Shown here piece by piece: positions 9,247 to 19,007 of a stretch of DNA of 64,000 bases; positions within the stretch are counted from its first letter, which is position 1; each line of letters starts with the position of its first letter. The position numbers and the translations under genes are program-made. The stretch is taken from positions 18,733 to 82,732 of the forward strand of contig UCNE01000020.1 of the NCBI GenBank assembly GCA_900473685.1. Direction: 5' to 3'. This stretch comes from Hyphomicrobiales bacterium. GTDB taxonomy: Bacteria; Pseudomonadota; Alphaproteobacteria; Rhizobiales; Rhizobiaceae. Below the pieces are notes generated by a model, which was given only the letters and a program-made list of their open reading frames with translations, did not search any database and was not told where the DNA came from.

Positions 9247-9322
9247 GGCAATTTCCTTAATCCAGCGTTGAAATCACTTTGACGGGCAATCGGTGGGAGT
9301 CCTGTCCCTGTTGGTGTCAGCA

Positions 9323-10111
9323 TTAATCGGTGCAATATCGGCATTTATTCAAAACGACCCCGAGCATGTTCGTCCGCTCGGACAGGTACCGTTCGCAATG
9401 ATCCACTTCGGCAAATGTGCTTTGTTCTGCGGCCGCAACGAGGATCGCGCAGTCGACATTCGGGAGAAACGCCGTCACATCGTCGCAGGAACGCATCGGG
9501 GGCAGGTCATACAGGATGACGTCCGGTCCCATCCGCATTTTCAGGTCCTGGAGGACCTTTGAGGCTTCGAGGCTTTGCAGCAGTTCTGCCGAAAATTGCA
9601 CCGGTTGATGGTTGGTGCCGACAGCGAGATTGTCGCCATACCGCAGGAAAACATCATGGATCGGTGCGTCGCCCTTCAAGAAGTCTTCCATTGAAGCGGC
9701 AGTATTCACGCCAAGCATCTCACCAATTTGCGGGTGCTTCAGGTTAAGATCGACCAACAGTGTTCGGCAATCCTGCTGGTGCGCCAGACTGAACGCCAGA
9801 TTGAGCGCAACAAGCGATTTTCCGCATGACTCCGTTGGCGAGGTGATCGCAATTGACGTCCAGCTGTTTTGTCGCAGGCTTTGCAAGACCCGGGTCCGCA
9901 TCATGTCGAACGGAGCGTGCGCCGGGTCTGATCGATCTATCGTTACGATACGGTTTCGAAAGATCGTATCTGGCGCGGGATCCAGGGCCGCCAAATTTCC
10001 CCATGCGATCTCAAATCCCAGCCGCGTACACGCCTGCATGGCCTGCTCCGCCAGCTGGTCATTGCTTTGCAATCGGAGACTGTCCTGTAGGGAGGCTCTT
10101 ATCTGATCCAT
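9323..10111 (-). CDS. BY-kinase-like polysaccharide co-polymerase ATPase with altered P-loop
   Basis: A 262-aa cytoplasmic P-loop protein of the CpsD/CapB/ExoP-kinase type. It has the MMRTRVLQSLRQNSW lead-in, a Walker A position reading ITSPTESCGKSLVALNLA and a Walker A'-like strand TLLVDLNLKHPQIGEMLG, with DVILYDLPPM as the Walker B-like strand. Bacterial tyrosine kinases of this type usually have a PG-containing loop (SPTPGCGKS in many rhizobial relatives) and a C-terminal tyrosine cluster. Here the loop is TESCGKS and the end carries only one Tyr (NKCRYCTD). It starts 3 bp after the GumC/Wzz gene stop, so the two form the split form of the chain-length regulator/kinase pair. It may be catalytically weak or purely structural. 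Confidence 0.85.
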   Translation of the reverse strand: MDQIRASLQDSLRLQSNDQLAEQAMQACTRLGFEIAWGNLAALDPAPDTIFRNRIVTIDRSDPAHAPFDMMRTRVLQSLRQNSWTSIAITSPTESCGKSLVALNLAFSLAHQQDCRTLLVDLNLKHPQIGEMLGVNTAASMEDFLKGDAPIHDVFLRYGDNLAVGTNHQPVQFSAELLQSLEASKVLQDLKMRMGPDVILYDLPPMRSCDDVTAFLPNVDCAILVAAAEQSTFAEVDHCERYLSERTNMLGVVLNKCRYCTD

Positions 10112-10114
10112 GAT

Positions 10115-11728
10115 TTAAACTCTGCCCCTGACGAAGGTTGCTGCGCTTGAAAGGAAGACATCCCGTTCCGTCTGCACCTGGGCGACCCCATGGCTGGGAA
10201 AGGGTCGCCAGACTGAACTTTCGGCGGCCCCAAGGAACGCAAGGGGCATCAGTCCAGCGGCAAGCATTGCCGCCATGCGACGCCGATAGATTGGCAAGCG
10301 AACCTTGTTGGAGGTTCTGATGTTGGGGATCGTGGCAAGCGGCTGCGACTGAAGCAATTGCGTGAGTTCAACCGGGCGGCGGATCGTTTTGTTGAGTATT
10401 TCGATCAGCACGATGACAGCCAGGCCCAGTCCGATTCCCGCTGCGCCGCCAAAGACCACGATGCGGGTACGCCGGGGGCTGATTGCCGTAACGGACGGCG
10501 TTGCAGATTCGAGAAGTGAAAACCGGCCGCCGTCCGAACGCATTTCGATTTGCTCGCCGGTCAAGGCTTCTGCACGCCTCGCGATGGCGGCGTTGTATTG
10601 CACTTGAATGTTCTGGCGGTTCCGCTCCAGGGAATTCAGGACCGTTTCGCTGGCTGCGGTGCCGGTGATCGAGCGGGTCAGATCTTCAATTCCGCGCACG
10701 ACGGAGACCTTCTCCACCGCCACGGCCCGAAGACGATTATCGATATCCGACAACTGCAGGTCGAGACCAAAGGGAGCCGCTTGTTTGGCAGGGGCGGCAT
10801 CGCCGGTCTTGGTGTCTGCCGGCGGGCTGGCCAGGAGGGCGTTCTGCAATGACGCAATCCTGACGCGCAGAGCCTTAATATTTGGGCTCGTCTCCGAAAA
10901 GATGCCAAGCTGCTCCGCCAAAGCACGATTGAGATCTGCAAGAATCTGCTGTTCCGGAGTAAGAGGAACGGCCCCGACAAGCTGTCCGGTATTGGTATAT
11001 GTCGCAATCAGATTGCTGCGTTTGGTATGAAGATCGGATTCCTCGCGTTCCAGCGCAATCAACCGTTCCTGCAGGCTTCCTTGCCGGCTGCGGCGAAAAT
11101 CGAGGCTTTCCGGAAGGGTATCCTTGTTCTTGGTTTTGAATGCGAGAATGTCGGTTTCCAGCTTGTTCAGGTCCGCGGACAGTCTCGCAACGGTCTGGTT
11201 GAAGAATTCCAAGGTGCTCCCGGCGCGATCGGTCCGTTGACGCTGGTTTCTGCCTAGGATCATTGCGGCAAGTTCGTTGGCAACTTTGGCTGCCATGTCC
11301 GGCTTACCAGCCAGGAAGGACACACTGAAAACAGTTGCGCCTTGATCGCGGGCCTGTATGTCGAACTGCAATTGCTCAAACTTTATCCGGGACCGCATAT
11401 CCCTGACGATGTCATCGCCACGAGGCGCCTTGGCTACGTCGCCGTAAACTTCCAGCTTGTTTGCCAGCGCGATCAAATCGTCCCGTGTGGTGATTTGCTG
11501 TTGAAGTATCTGCAATTGTTCGATCGCGCCCAAAGGGACGGTCGAACGTGCAAGCTCGACTGGAATCTGTGGCGCTTCGGCCAGAATTTTGGCGCTCGAG
11601 CTATAGACCGGCGAGATAACGCGCGTGGCCATCACCGCCGACAACAACGCCACGATTACAATCGCGATCAGATAGGGCATCCTTCGCAGAAGGATCGAGA
11701 AATAGAAGTTCCAGTCTATATTGCCCAT
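10115..11728 (-). CDS. GumC/Wzz-family polysaccharide chain-length and export protein
   Basis: A 537-aa inner-membrane protein. A TM helix lies near residues 17-38 (YLIAIVIVALLSAVMATRVI), followed by the Wzz domain (SSAKILAEAPQIP), a long periplasmic coiled-coil region from about residue 170 to 400, and a second TM near 425 (IVVFGGAAGIGLGLAVIVLI). A third hydrophobic stretch near 490 (MAAMLAAGLMPLAFLGAA) is unusual for a simple Wzz and resembles GumC/ExoP-type co-polymerases that have lost their fused kinase. Together with the downstream ATPase it would control chain length and export of a Wzy-dependent polysaccharide. It is divergent from the GT2 gene across a 356-bp spacer. Confidence 0.9.
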   Translation of the reverse strand: MGNIDWNFYFSILLRRMPYLIAIVIVALLSAVMATRVISPVYSSSAKILAEAPQIPVELARSTVPLGAIEQLQILQQQITTRDDLIALANKLEVYGDVAKAPRGDDIVRDMRSRIKFEQLQFDIQARDQGATVFSVSFLAGKPDMAAKVANELAAMILGRNQRQRTDRAGSTLEFFNQTVARLSADLNKLETDILAFKTKNKDTLPESLDFRRSRQGSLQERLIALEREESDLHTKRSNLIATYTNTGQLVGAVPLTPEQQILADLNRALAEQLGIFSETSPNIKALRVRIASLQNALLASPPADTKTGDAAPAKQAAPFGLDLQLSDIDNRLRAVAVEKVSVVRGIEDLTRSITGTAASETVLNSLERNRQNIQVQYNAAIARRAEALTGEQIEMRSDGGRFSLLESATPSVTAISPRRTRIVVFGGAAGIGLGLAVIVLIEILNKTIRRPVELTQLLQSQPLATIPNIRTSNKVRLPIYRRRMAAMLAAGLMPLAFLGAAESSVWRPFPSHGVAQVQTERDVFLSSAATFVRGRV

Positions 11729-12084
11729 ACGAAGATATCCAAACTTCTGAACCGGATTGGCACTGTGGCCGGGTTCATTGTTCAGCGGTTCGGAATCGCG
11801 GAATAGATAGTCAATAGAGGGTGAGCCGCTGGTTGAAATCCGCGCCCTTCACTGCCCAGCCGTCCACCGAAAGGCGTATTTCGGGTTTTGACAGCGAGCC
11901 AAGCCCCCCAATGTGCATAGCGGGATGTAATCGTCATGCCCCTCAAGACGAGGATCGGAGTGTCTTCCTACGCTTGGCAATCCCGTTCATCTTGAGAGGA
12001 GAATGTCACGAGCGGGCTTCGTGGAAGCCGCGGGGGTTGCGTTGCCTGCAATCGCGCTCCACCCGGCTCCAGCAGGAAAGCCTG
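11729..12084. other. Divergent intergenic region, no gene seen
   Basis: This spacer separates the GumC/Wzz gene (leftward) and the GT2 gene (rightward) and should hold both promoters. An open frame runs through it into the glycosyltransferase, but its translation lacks any recognisable fold and the GT2 domain starts exactly at the ATG at 12085. I see no convincing -35/-10 pair, operator or RNA element. Confidence 0.5.
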
Positions 12085-13008
12085 ATGATGCGTCCTTTAC
12101 AGCTCAGTGTGATTATTCCCCACCTCAACGAGCCGGACGATCTGCGTCAGTGCCTTCTTTCGCTCGATGCACAACGCGAAGACGGCATTCCATTCGAGAT
12201 CATCGTGGTGGACAACGGCTCAGTGGAAATGCCCGTCACTGCGTGTCTCGATATTCCCAATCTCCGTCTGGAGCACGAGGGTGTTCCCGGCCCCGGGCCA
12301 GCACGCAATTTCGGCGCCAACCTCGCCCGGGCAGAGGTGCTGGCCTTCATAGATTGCGACTGCATTGCGCAGCCTGGCTGGGTAAGGGCGATCGTCGACT
12401 TGATGGCAAAAAGACCGGATATCGACCTGCTTGGCGGCGATATTGCGATATTGCTCACGGATCCCCGATATCCAAGCGCAATCGAATCCTATGAGAACAT
12501 CTACAGTTATCGCGCGCGTGCATACGTCGAAAAATACGGATTCGCAGCAACGGGAAACATGGCCGTCAGAAAGCGGGTCTTCCAGTCCGTCGGGCCTTTC
12601 GGCGGAATCTCGACAATGGAAGATACCGAATGGGGGCAGCGAGCGACGGCGAAAGGCTATAAGATTGCCTTTCTGCCGGAGGCGAAAGTTCTCACCCCTT
12701 CCTGCAAATCCTTTACCGATCTGGCACGCCGCTGGGACCGCCATGTCGCCCACGAGTTCCGCAATATTGCCGGCCATCGGGGGGCTATGCTGCGCTGGCT
12801 TGTCGGCAGTGCGATTATCGCGAGTTCCCCGTTGGCCGAGGGCTTCAAGATTTTTACGACGGATCGCATATCCGGCATCCGAAATCGTATACTCGCGCTC
12901 GTCTGCCTAACCCGCATTCGGCTTCACCGGGGCCGGCGCATGCTCGCTCTGGCCGTTCATGGCGATACAGCGCGTTTTGTCGAAAACTGGAACCGCGAAG
13001 CCTCTTGA
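12085..13008 (+). CDS. Family 2 glycosyltransferase
   Basis: A 307-aa GT-A fold glycosyltransferase. It opens with LQLSVIIPHLNEPDDLRQCL (first Rossmann strand), then FEIIVVDNGS and the metal-binding DXD-type motif FIDCDC in a stretch reading EVLAFIDCDCIAQPGW. The acceptor-side motif is GGISTMEDTEWGQRA. A hydrophobic segment near residue 235 (LRWLVGSAIIASSPL) may attach it to the membrane. I start at 12085 because AGGAAAG lies just upstream and the fold begins there; an alternative ATG follows directly at 12088. Together with wecB and the chain-length genes on the other strand it forms the left polysaccharide block. Donor sugar and linkage are unknown. Confidence 0.88.
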   Translation: MMRPLQLSVIIPHLNEPDDLRQCLLSLDAQREDGIPFEIIVVDNGSVEMPVTACLDIPNLRLEHEGVPGPGPARNFGANLARAEVLAFIDCDCIAQPGWVRAIVDLMAKRPDIDLLGGDIAILLTDPRYPSAIESYENIYSYRARAYVEKYGFAATGNMAVRKRVFQSVGPFGGISTMEDTEWGQRATAKGYKIAFLPEAKVLTPSCKSFTDLARRWDRHVAHEFRNIAGHRGAMLRWLVGSAIIASSPLAEGFKIFTTDRISGIRNRILALVCLTRIRLHRGRRMLALAVHGDTARFVENWNREAS

Positions 13009-13188
13009 GGCGCTACCTGACCTTTCGGCACACGGGACGATTACGCGCAGTTGCGCCGGCATTTCGCGAAATTCACTGCGGCCTATAATTTCACAAGCGA
13101 GTTCAAGACTTCCGGCCATATGAATTCGTCCGCCAACATGAATACGCAACGCGCCCGTCAAAATGCCGCCAGCACTCCATAGGCCCGG

Positions 13189-13476
13189 TCAATTCTGCTC
13201 GTCCTTTGACGGAGCCTGATTTTCCACCTCGTCTGCGTAGAGGATAAGAAGAGCGCCCAACTCCCTGGCAGCTGTTGGCGACATGGCTGTTTGAAGCTGA
13301 TGCGGCGCGCGATCGGTATCTTTGTAGGTGTCCCATTCCCACTTGGAGACAGCATAACCGATCCGCAGCACGACGTGATAGGGTTCTCCAAAGGCAACAC
13401 CCCATTCCAGCAGGGTATAAGCCTTCGGTTTGTTGGCGAGATCGACCTTCCATTTCGACAAATCGTTTTCGCTCAC
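13189..13476 (-). CDS. Small hypothetical protein, 95 aa
   Basis: I do not recognise this family with certainty. The translation is protein-like, with a balanced composition (KAYTLLEWGVAFGEPYHVVL, then IGYAVSKWEWDTYKD) and an acidic tail. It has no signal peptide or membrane segment. The start is a GTG at 13476 preceded by GGGAAAG about 8 bases upstream. It is convergent with the glycosyltransferase across 180 bp and stands alone on its strand. It may be a real short orphan, but coding status rests only on amino-acid composition. Confidence 0.45.
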   Translation of the reverse strand: MSENDLSKWKVDLANKPKAYTLLEWGVAFGEPYHVVLRIGYAVSKWEWDTYKDTDRAPHQLQTAMSPTAARELGALLILYADEVENQAPSKDEQN

Positions 13477-13869
13477 GGCGAGGACTTTCCCAATAGGGTG
13501 GCGGCTTTGTTATCTGGCAACGAATATTAGAGCGAAAGACTTCCGGAATGCGCCTAACTTTAAGGCGTAGTCACTCTTCACCCAGGCGTTTCGACAGGCG
13601 AGGCTAGCCGCATTCGTATTCCCCGGCCATGGATCGAATGGCGGATACCCGGGCCAATAGGAACTGCTTTGGTGAACCTTCGCGAGCTGTCGCGAACCGA
13701 TGAAGTTCTCGTCGATTAGACGGGAGTACGAGGCATTGCGACTGAGGCCAGGATGACCACGCCGCGTTCCCATACGACGAAACGCCACGGACGGCGAAAA
13801 CATGGCTAAAACTAAACCCGATCAACCACCTGCCGGGGCCTCGCCGGTTGGAGGAGGAAGTCTTACCCC
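13477..13869. other. Spacer with no supported gene
   Basis: This is about 390 bp between the small hypothetical gene and the LysR gene. Two overlapping minus-strand frames cover much of it, but their translations are rich in Arg, Ser and Trp with no fold-like pattern. A 42-codon plus-strand frame begins at the ATG at 13802 and runs into the 3' end of the LysR gene. I see no convincing terminator or RNA. Confidence 0.4.
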
Positions 13870-14733
13870 TCAGGTGCGGCAGTATGGTTCGAATTTTCTG
13901 GCGGGAGCCGTGAGATGGCGTTCCTTGTGACGGAGCAGCGTAAAGCGCCTCGGTGGAAGATCGAGGTCGACGACCTGCAGCTGTCCGTTTTCTATGAATG
14001 GCTTCACAATGTTTTCGGACAAGGCAGTCACGCAGCTTCCGGACATGACGGCCGTCAGCAGCGCCTCGTTCGAGGGCAGCACAAGCACCACGTCCAGTCT
14101 GGCGGGGTCAATTCCCATGTCCCGTAAAGCGCGTTCGAAAACAGAGCGCGTGCCGGAACCTGGCTCCCTCATGATCCATCGTAGACTCGTCAGTTCGCAT
14201 TGCGCGGCAAGCTTTTGACTGGCCGATGCAACAATGACCAGCTTGTCAGTTCCGACCGGCAATAGCGCCAGCGCCGGCTCATCGAGAAATCCTTCGATGA
14301 AACCGAACTCGACGTCGCCCGCAACAACCGCTGCCGCGACGCTGGCCGTATTTCCGATCGCGACATTGATCGCAATACCGGGATAGGCTTGCGAGAATGC
14401 AAGCAGCCGCTGCGGCAACCAGTAATTTGCGATGGTCTGGCTGGCCTGGATATCAAGCGAACCCGTCTTGAGGTTCCCCAATTCCGCGAGAAGCGCTTCG
14501 GTGGACTTCACCTTCGCGAGGGTGCCTTTGGCCTCCTGCAGGAACAGCTTGCCTTCACGGGTGAGCTGGATGCCGCGGCCCACCCTGTCGAACAGGTGGA
14601 TGCCATAGAAGGTTTCCAGCGATTTGATCGCAGAGCTCACGGCTGACGGGGTAAGCCGGAGGGCAAAAGCCGCCTGCGTTAGATGTTCGCGCTCAGCGAC
14701 GGCGACGAAAATACGGAGCTGTTCGAAAGTCAT
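13870..14733 (-). CDS. LysR-family transcriptional regulator
   Basis: A 287-aa LysR-type regulator. The N-terminal winged helix-turn-helix is clear (MTFEQLRIFVAVAEREHLTQ, then AAFALRLTPSAVSSAIKSLE) and is followed by the linker helix and an effector-binding domain from about residue 90. It is transcribed divergently from a YeiH-type transporter gene with about 100 bp between the starts, the usual arrangement for a LysR regulator controlling its neighbour and itself. Relatives next to yeiH genes (YeiE or CbbR-like) respond to sulfur or redox metabolites, so the ligand may be sulfur-related. That is inference. Confidence 0.93.
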   Translation of the reverse strand: MTFEQLRIFVAVAEREHLTQAAFALRLTPSAVSSAIKSLETFYGIHLFDRVGRGIQLTREGKLFLQEAKGTLAKVKSTEALLAELGNLKTGSLDIQASQTIANYWLPQRLLAFSQAYPGIAINVAIGNTASVAAAVVAGDVEFGFIEGFLDEPALALLPVGTDKLVIVASASQKLAAQCELTSLRWIMREPGSGTRSVFERALRDMGIDPARLDVVLVLPSNEALLTAVMSGSCVTALSENIVKPFIENGQLQVVDLDLPPRRFTLLRHKERHLTAPARKFEPYCRT

Positions 14734-14834
14734 AACCGTTTGTTCGATTCCACCGAATGAAATATGCTATATTATTCGATAGATCGAAATATCCTGAAAT
14801 TCTAGACTCTCAAATGGAAACATTTGGGGTTTTT
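14734..14834. promoter_or_regulatory. Divergent LysR/yeiH control region with dyad
   Basis: This AT-rich spacer contains TTCGAT (14775-14780), two bases, then ATCGAA (14783-14788): a 14-bp dyad mismatched only at its centre. It also holds the AT-rich run ATATGCTATATTATT just left of it. Placement between the divergent starts makes it the best candidate operator for the adjacent LysR protein. If the transporter were started at the ATG at 14757, the dyad would fall inside coding sequence, which is one reason for preferring 14835. Confidence 0.55.
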
Positions 14835-15836
14835 ATGCCAATCTTACGCCGTTCAATAGAATTCTGTCCTGGAGTAATCGCCGCCGCGCTCGTCGCCTTA
14901 ACGGCCCATGCAATTGGGAGGGTGGAAACCCTGGCCCTTGGCTACGAGCTGGTCGATGATCTGGTGTTCGCAATCGTTCTCGGCACACTCATTCACACAT
15001 GTGCCGGGCTTCCGTCGTCATTGCAGCCTGGCATCGCGTTTTCAGGAAAAGTTCTTTTGGAGATCGCTATTGTTCTGCTTGGCGCGACGATAGATGCGCG
15101 AACAATCGCCAATGTCGGCCCGATAGTGATTGCCGCGGTGATAATTCTGGTGTGCCTCTCGCTCCTGGTTAGCTACGGCATTTGCCGGCTTCTCGGCTTG
15201 TCTGATCGGCTGTCCACGCTCGTTGCCTGCGGGAACTCGATCTGCGGAAACTCGGCCATCATTGCGGCCGCACCGGTAATCGGTGCCCGTTCCGACGATG
15301 TCGCCTCATCGATTGCTTTCACCGCAGCCCTCGGCATCGTCGTCGTTCTGGTTCTTCCTGCACTGTACCCGGCCTCCCATTTCAATGAATGGCAATATGG
15401 CGTCCTCGCGGGCATGACGGTTTACGCGGTGCCGCAGGTCGTGGCCGCGACCGCGCCGATCAGTGCTGTCAGTGTGCAGATCGGCACTGTCGTGAAATTG
15501 ATACGGGTGCTGATGCTCGGCCCGGTCGTCCTTCTGCTCAGATGCGTGAGGGGAACCCGCGGTCCGAACCGGTTGCCTGCGATGCATCTGCTGCCATGGT
15601 TCATTGTTGGTTTCTTTGCGGCAATGGCAGCGCGGAATTTCGGAATCCTGCCTCCACGCGCAATAGAATTTGCAAGCCAAAGCTCGGCTGTTCTGACAAT
15701 CCTGTCCATGGCGGCCCTCGGTTTATCCGTGAACATGCGAACTGTGTTTGCATCGGGGGGAAGGGTATTGCTTGCAGGTATCCTGTCGATTGCCGCGCTT
15801 GCTTCCATGAGCGTGATAGGACTTATGGTCTTGTAG
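14835..15836 (+). CDS. YeiH/UPF0324-family membrane transporter
   Basis: A 333-aa polytopic protein with about ten hydrophobic helices and the family signature around VACGNSICGNSAIIAAAPVI near residue 133. Other family segments are GIAFSGKVLLEIAIVLLGAT and a C-terminal ALGLSVNMRTVFASGG. UPF0324 proteins have been proposed to export sulfate or sulfur compounds, but the substrate of most members is not proven. The start at 14835 follows a GGGG run and begins right before the first helix; ATGs at 14814 and 14757 are alternatives. It is divergent from a LysR gene that probably regulates it. Confidence 0.87.
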   Translation: MPILRRSIEFCPGVIAAALVALTAHAIGRVETLALGYELVDDLVFAIVLGTLIHTCAGLPSSLQPGIAFSGKVLLEIAIVLLGATIDARTIANVGPIVIAAVIILVCLSLLVSYGICRLLGLSDRLSTLVACGNSICGNSAIIAAAPVIGARSDDVASSIAFTAALGIVVVLVLPALYPASHFNEWQYGVLAGMTVYAVPQVVAATAPISAVSVQIGTVVKLIRVLMLGPVVLLLRCVRGTRGPNRLPAMHLLPWFIVGFFAAMAARNFGILPPRAIEFASQSSAVLTILSMAALGLSVNMRTVFASGGRVLLAGILSIAALASMSVIGLMVL

Positions 15837-15892
15837 CTGGCGGCAAGGGGACGCCGCCGTCCTGGGCAAGCCGTCTCTAAGGCTGTCCTGCC

Positions 15893-16342
15893 TCACGATG
15901 ACAGGCGTGCAACGGCGCCGGGGCGGGGCTGGATCGACAGATCCTCATCCGCCAGACCAGTCTCGAGGCTTTGCAGGATCGGGCAGTGGGGACGGTGATC
16001 GCCGGAGCAGGTGTTGACCAGCGTTGTCAGCGTCTGGGCCATGTCCTGAAGCCCCTTGATCTTTTTGTGGAGTTCGTCGATGTGGCCCTGCGCAAGACGC
16101 TTGACCTCGGCGCTTTGCCGGGCGTCGTCCCGCCACAGCCCGAGAAGATCGCTGATCTCCGCAACTGAAAAACCCAGATCACGTGCGCGGCGGATGAAGC
16201 GCAGCATATGGACGTCAGTGTCGGAATAATCACGGTAGCCGGACGATTTCCGGTCAGCAGCCGGAATGAGGCCGGTCTGCTCATAATAACGGATCATCTT
16301 GGCCGAAACGCCCGATGCTTTTGATGCCTGCCCGATGTTCAT
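15893..16342 (-). CDS. hmrR: Copper-responsive MerR-family regulator (HmrR/CueR)
   Basis: A 149-aa MerR-family protein. Its N-terminal helix-turn-helix reads MNIGQASKASGVSAKMIRYY and is followed by a long dimerisation helix and a metal-binding loop CSGDHRPHC. The two Cys separated by seven residues are the CueR/HmrR arrangement for Cu(I), rather than Hg(II) or Zn(II). It sits 62 bp after copA on the same strand and is likely cotranscribed. It should bind the two operators at 18951-18981 and 19008-19038, repressing without copper and activating with copper by untwisting the long spacer. The length is normal for HmrR. Confidence 0.94.
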   Translation of the reverse strand: MNIGQASKASGVSAKMIRYYEQTGLIPAADRKSSGYRDYSDTDVHMLRFIRRARDLGFSVAEISDLLGLWRDDARQSAEVKRLAQGHIDELHKKIKGLQDMAQTLTTLVNTCSGDHRPHCPILQSLETGLADEDLSIQPRPGAVARLSS

Positions 16343-16404
16343 CGGTGTTCTCCTTAAAATGGTACATCAGCCGGCCCCGATATAGGGCCGGCCGGTGCGA
16401 TTTG

Positions 16405-18909
16405 TCAGTGGACCGTCTTGAACGTGCGCAACCGCAATGCGTTGCCGAGCACAAACACGCTCGACAATGCCATGGCGCCCGCGGCAAAGACCGGCGACAG
16501 CAGGATGCCATAGGCCGGATAAAGCAGGCCCGCCGCAACCGGGATCAGAGCCGTGTTGTAGGCAAACGCCCAGAACAGGTTTTGCCGAATATTGCCGATC
16601 GTCGCTTTTGACAGAGCGATCGCGTTCGGTACACCCTGCAGGCTGCCCGACATCAGCACCACATCCGCCGCCTCGATGGCGATATCGGTCCCAGTACCGA
16701 TGGCGAGCCCGACATCCGCCTCCGCCAATGCAGGCGCGTCGTTGATGCCGTCGCCAACGAAAGCAACCTTGCCGTACTTGGCTCTGAGACGGCGAACCGC
16801 GTCGACCTTGCCGTCCGGCAGCACCTCCGCCACCACCTCGTCGATTCCCAGCCGCGCTGCGATGGCGTTTGCCGTGCGGCCATTGTCGCCGGTGATCATC
16901 GCAACCTTGAGGCCGAGAGCATGCAGCGCCTTGATGGCCGCAGGCGTGGCGTCCTTGACCGGATCGGCCACGGCAATGATCGCCGCAAGCTTGCCGTCGA
17001 TTGCGGCATAGAGCGGCGACTTGCCCTCGTCGCCCAGACGCCCGGCAACCTTGGCGAATACTGTCACATCATGCCCGAGTTCGACCATATAACGATCTGC
17101 GCCGATCTCGACGCGCTTGCCTTCGACCATGGCCCTGACGCCAAAGCCTGTCACCGATTCGAAGTCCGACACGGCCGGCAGCGACATGCCTTGTCCGGTG
17201 GCCGCATCGACGATCGCACTGGCGATCGGGTGTTCCGACTTGGCCTCGACGGCAGCGACGAGACGAAGGACCGTCGAACGGTCGAAACCGGCGGCCAGCT
17301 CCAGGTCGGTCAAAGCCGGCTTGCCGGCAGTCAGCGTGCCGGTCTTGTCGAGCGCCACGACCTTGGCATCCTTCAGCAACTGGAGCGCCTCACCCTTGCG
17401 GAAGAGCACACCGAGTTCGGCGCCGCGGCCGGTTCCCACCATGATGGAGGTTGGCGTCGCCAGGCCCATCGCACACGGGCAAGCAATGATCAGAACGGCA
17501 ACGGCATTGACCAGCGCGAAGGTCAGCGCGGGCGACGGGCCGAACGTCAGCCAGGCGGCAAAGGTCAGCGCCGCAATGGCGAAAACCGCCGGTACGAACC
17601 ACATGGTGACCTTGTCGACCAGCGCCTGGATCGGCAGTTTTGAGCCCTGGGCTTCTTCGACCATGCGGATGATCTGCGACAGCACTGTATTGCTGCCGAC
17701 CGCGGTAGCGCGGAAGGCGAACGCGCCCTTCTGGTTGACCGTGCCACCAACGACCGCACTGCCCAACGACTTTGAAACCGGGATCGGTTCGCCGGTAATC
17801 ATCGACTCGTCGACATAGCTGGCACCCTCGACCACCTCTCCATCGACGGGCAGGCGTTCACCTGGGCGAACCTCGACGATATCGCCGGAAACGACCGAGC
17901 CGATCGGCAGGTCGATCGTCTTGCCATCCTTGCGGACACGCGCCGTCTTGGCTTGCAGGCCAGCCAGGCGCTTGATGGCTTCGGATGTCCGGCCCTTGGC
18001 GCGGGCTTCAAGCAGGCGCCCGAGCAGGATAAGCGTCACGATGACGGCGGCGGCTTCAAAATAGACGTTGATCGTTCCGGGCGGCAGGAACCCCGGTGCG
18101 AAGGTTGCGACCAGCGAATACCCGTAGGCTGCAAGCGAACCGACGGCCACCAGCGAATTCATGTCGGGCGCAAGACGCCAGAGCGCCGGCAGCCCCTTGT
18201 CGTAAAACCGGATGCCCGGAATGAACAGCACCAGCGTTGTCAGTGCGAACTGGATGTACCAGCTCCACTGCATGCCGATCGTCGATTCGATGAGGCCGTG
18301 TACGCCCGGGATGAGGTGCGACCCCATCTCGATGAGGAAGATCGGCGCCGTCAGCACTGCCGCGATCGTGAAATCACGGGTCAGTTCGCGGCGCTCCGCG
18401 TCCTTCTTTTCTGCGCGCTCGGCATTCTCGTCCTCGCCACCCTTGCCGGTGGCCGCGCCGACGACCTTTGCGTCATAACCGGCATCCTCAATAGCCGCAA
18501 TCAGGGCGGCTGTATCGGCGGTCCCGTGGACCGTGGCGCGCTCAGTCGCCAGATTGACGACCGCCTGCGTCACGCCAGGGATCACCTTCAGCGCGCGCTC
18601 GACACGGCCGACGCAGGATGCGCAGGTCATACCCTCAATCGATAATTCCGTGGGGCCGGCTGCGCCGGCAGATTTTACCGGCACGGAATAACCGGCATTT
18701 TCGATGGCCTCGACAAGCTTGCCGCGGGCAACCGCCGCGCTGGTCGTGATGCTCGCTCGTTCCGTCGCCAGGTTCACCGAGACGGTCTCAACACCTGGAA
18801 CGGCTTTGAGCGCTCTTTCGATACGGCCAACGCACGATGCGCAGGTCATGCCCTCGATGGGGAGCGATAGCGCTGCATATAAGTCTGTTGCTCGAACGGG
18901 GGCATTCAT
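16405..18909 (-). CDS. copA: Copper-exporting P1B-type ATPase
   Basis: An 834-aa Cu(I)-translocating ATPase (CopA/ActP). There are two N-terminal heavy-metal-associated domains, each with [10 protein letters not shown] (near residues 19-28 and 92-101), and about eight transmembrane helices. The metal-site motif is [11 protein letters not shown], the phosphorylation site is [13 protein letters not shown], and the ATP-binding domain shows [19 protein letters not shown] and [11 protein letters not shown]. It ejects Cu(I) from the cytoplasm to the periplasm. The ATG at 18909 follows a good GGAGG site and a CueR-type promoter. The divergent copZ and multicopper-oxidase genes complete an export/oxidation system. 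Confidence 0.97.
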   Translation of the reverse strand: MNAPVRATDLYAALSLPIEGMTCASCVGRIERALKAVPGVETVSVNLATERASITTSAAVARGKLVEAIENAGYSVPVKSAGAAGPTELSIEGMTCASCVGRVERALKVIPGVTQAVVNLATERATVHGTADTAALIAAIEDAGYDAKVVGAATGKGGEDENAERAEKKDAERRELTRDFTIAAVLTAPIFLIEMGSHLIPGVHGLIESTIGMQWSWYIQFALTTLVLFIPGIRFYDKGLPALWRLAPDMNSLVAVGSLAAYGYSLVATFAPGFLPPGTINVYFEAAAVIVTLILLGRLLEARAKGRTSEAIKRLAGLQAKTARVRKDGKTIDLPIGSVVSGDIVEVRPGERLPVDGEVVEGASYVDESMITGEPIPVSKSLGSAVVGGTVNQKGAFAFRATAVGSNTVLSQIIRMVEEAQGSKLPIQALVDKVTMWFVPAVFAIAALTFAAWLTFGPSPALTFALVNAVAVLIIACPCAMGLATPTSIMVGTGRGAELGVLFRKGEALQLLKDAKVVALDKTGTLTAGKPALTDLELAAGFDRSTVLRLVAAVEAKSEHPIASAIVDAATGQGMSLPAVSDFESVTGFGVRAMVEGKRVEIGADRYMVELGHDVTVFAKVAGRLGDEGKSPLYAAIDGKLAAIIAVADPVKDATPAAIKALHALGLKVAMITGDNGRTANAIAARLGIDEVVAEVLPDGKVDAVRRLRAKYGKVAFVGDGINDAPALAEADVGLAIGTGTDIAIEAADVVLMSGSLQGVPNAIALSKATIGNIRQNLFWAFAYNTALIPVAAGLLYPAYGILLSPVFAAGAMALSSVFVLGNALRLRTFKTVH

Positions 18910-18950
18910 AGCCGCCTCCTTTTCTTATTCCGAAATTCAGGTTCGGACAG

Positions 18951-18981
18951 AAGATGGAGCTTCCAGCCATGGGAAGGTCAA
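18951..18981 (-). promoter_or_regulatory. CueR-type promoter/operator for copA
   Basis: Read leftward, TTGACC (18981-18976) and CATCTT (18956-18951) are separated by 19 bp, the overlong spacer typical of MerR-family activated promoters. Between them lies a dyad, ACCTTCC then GGAAGCT. This matches the known CueR operator form (ACCTTCC-N7-GGAAGGT) with mismatches in the distal arm. It ends 42 bp before the copA start. Confidence 0.85.
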
Positions 18982-19007
18982 TAGCAAATTTTTCCTTTTC
19001 GCGCCAC

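Noticed and set aside
13510..13825. Two overlapping minus-strand small frames
   Set aside because: Translations are low-pattern and mutually exclusive; no ribosome site or conserved feature is seen.
13802..13930. 42-codon plus-strand frame beginning MAKTKPDQPPAG
   Set aside because: Short, without a good ribosome site, and overlapping the LysR 3' end; chance occurrence is likely.
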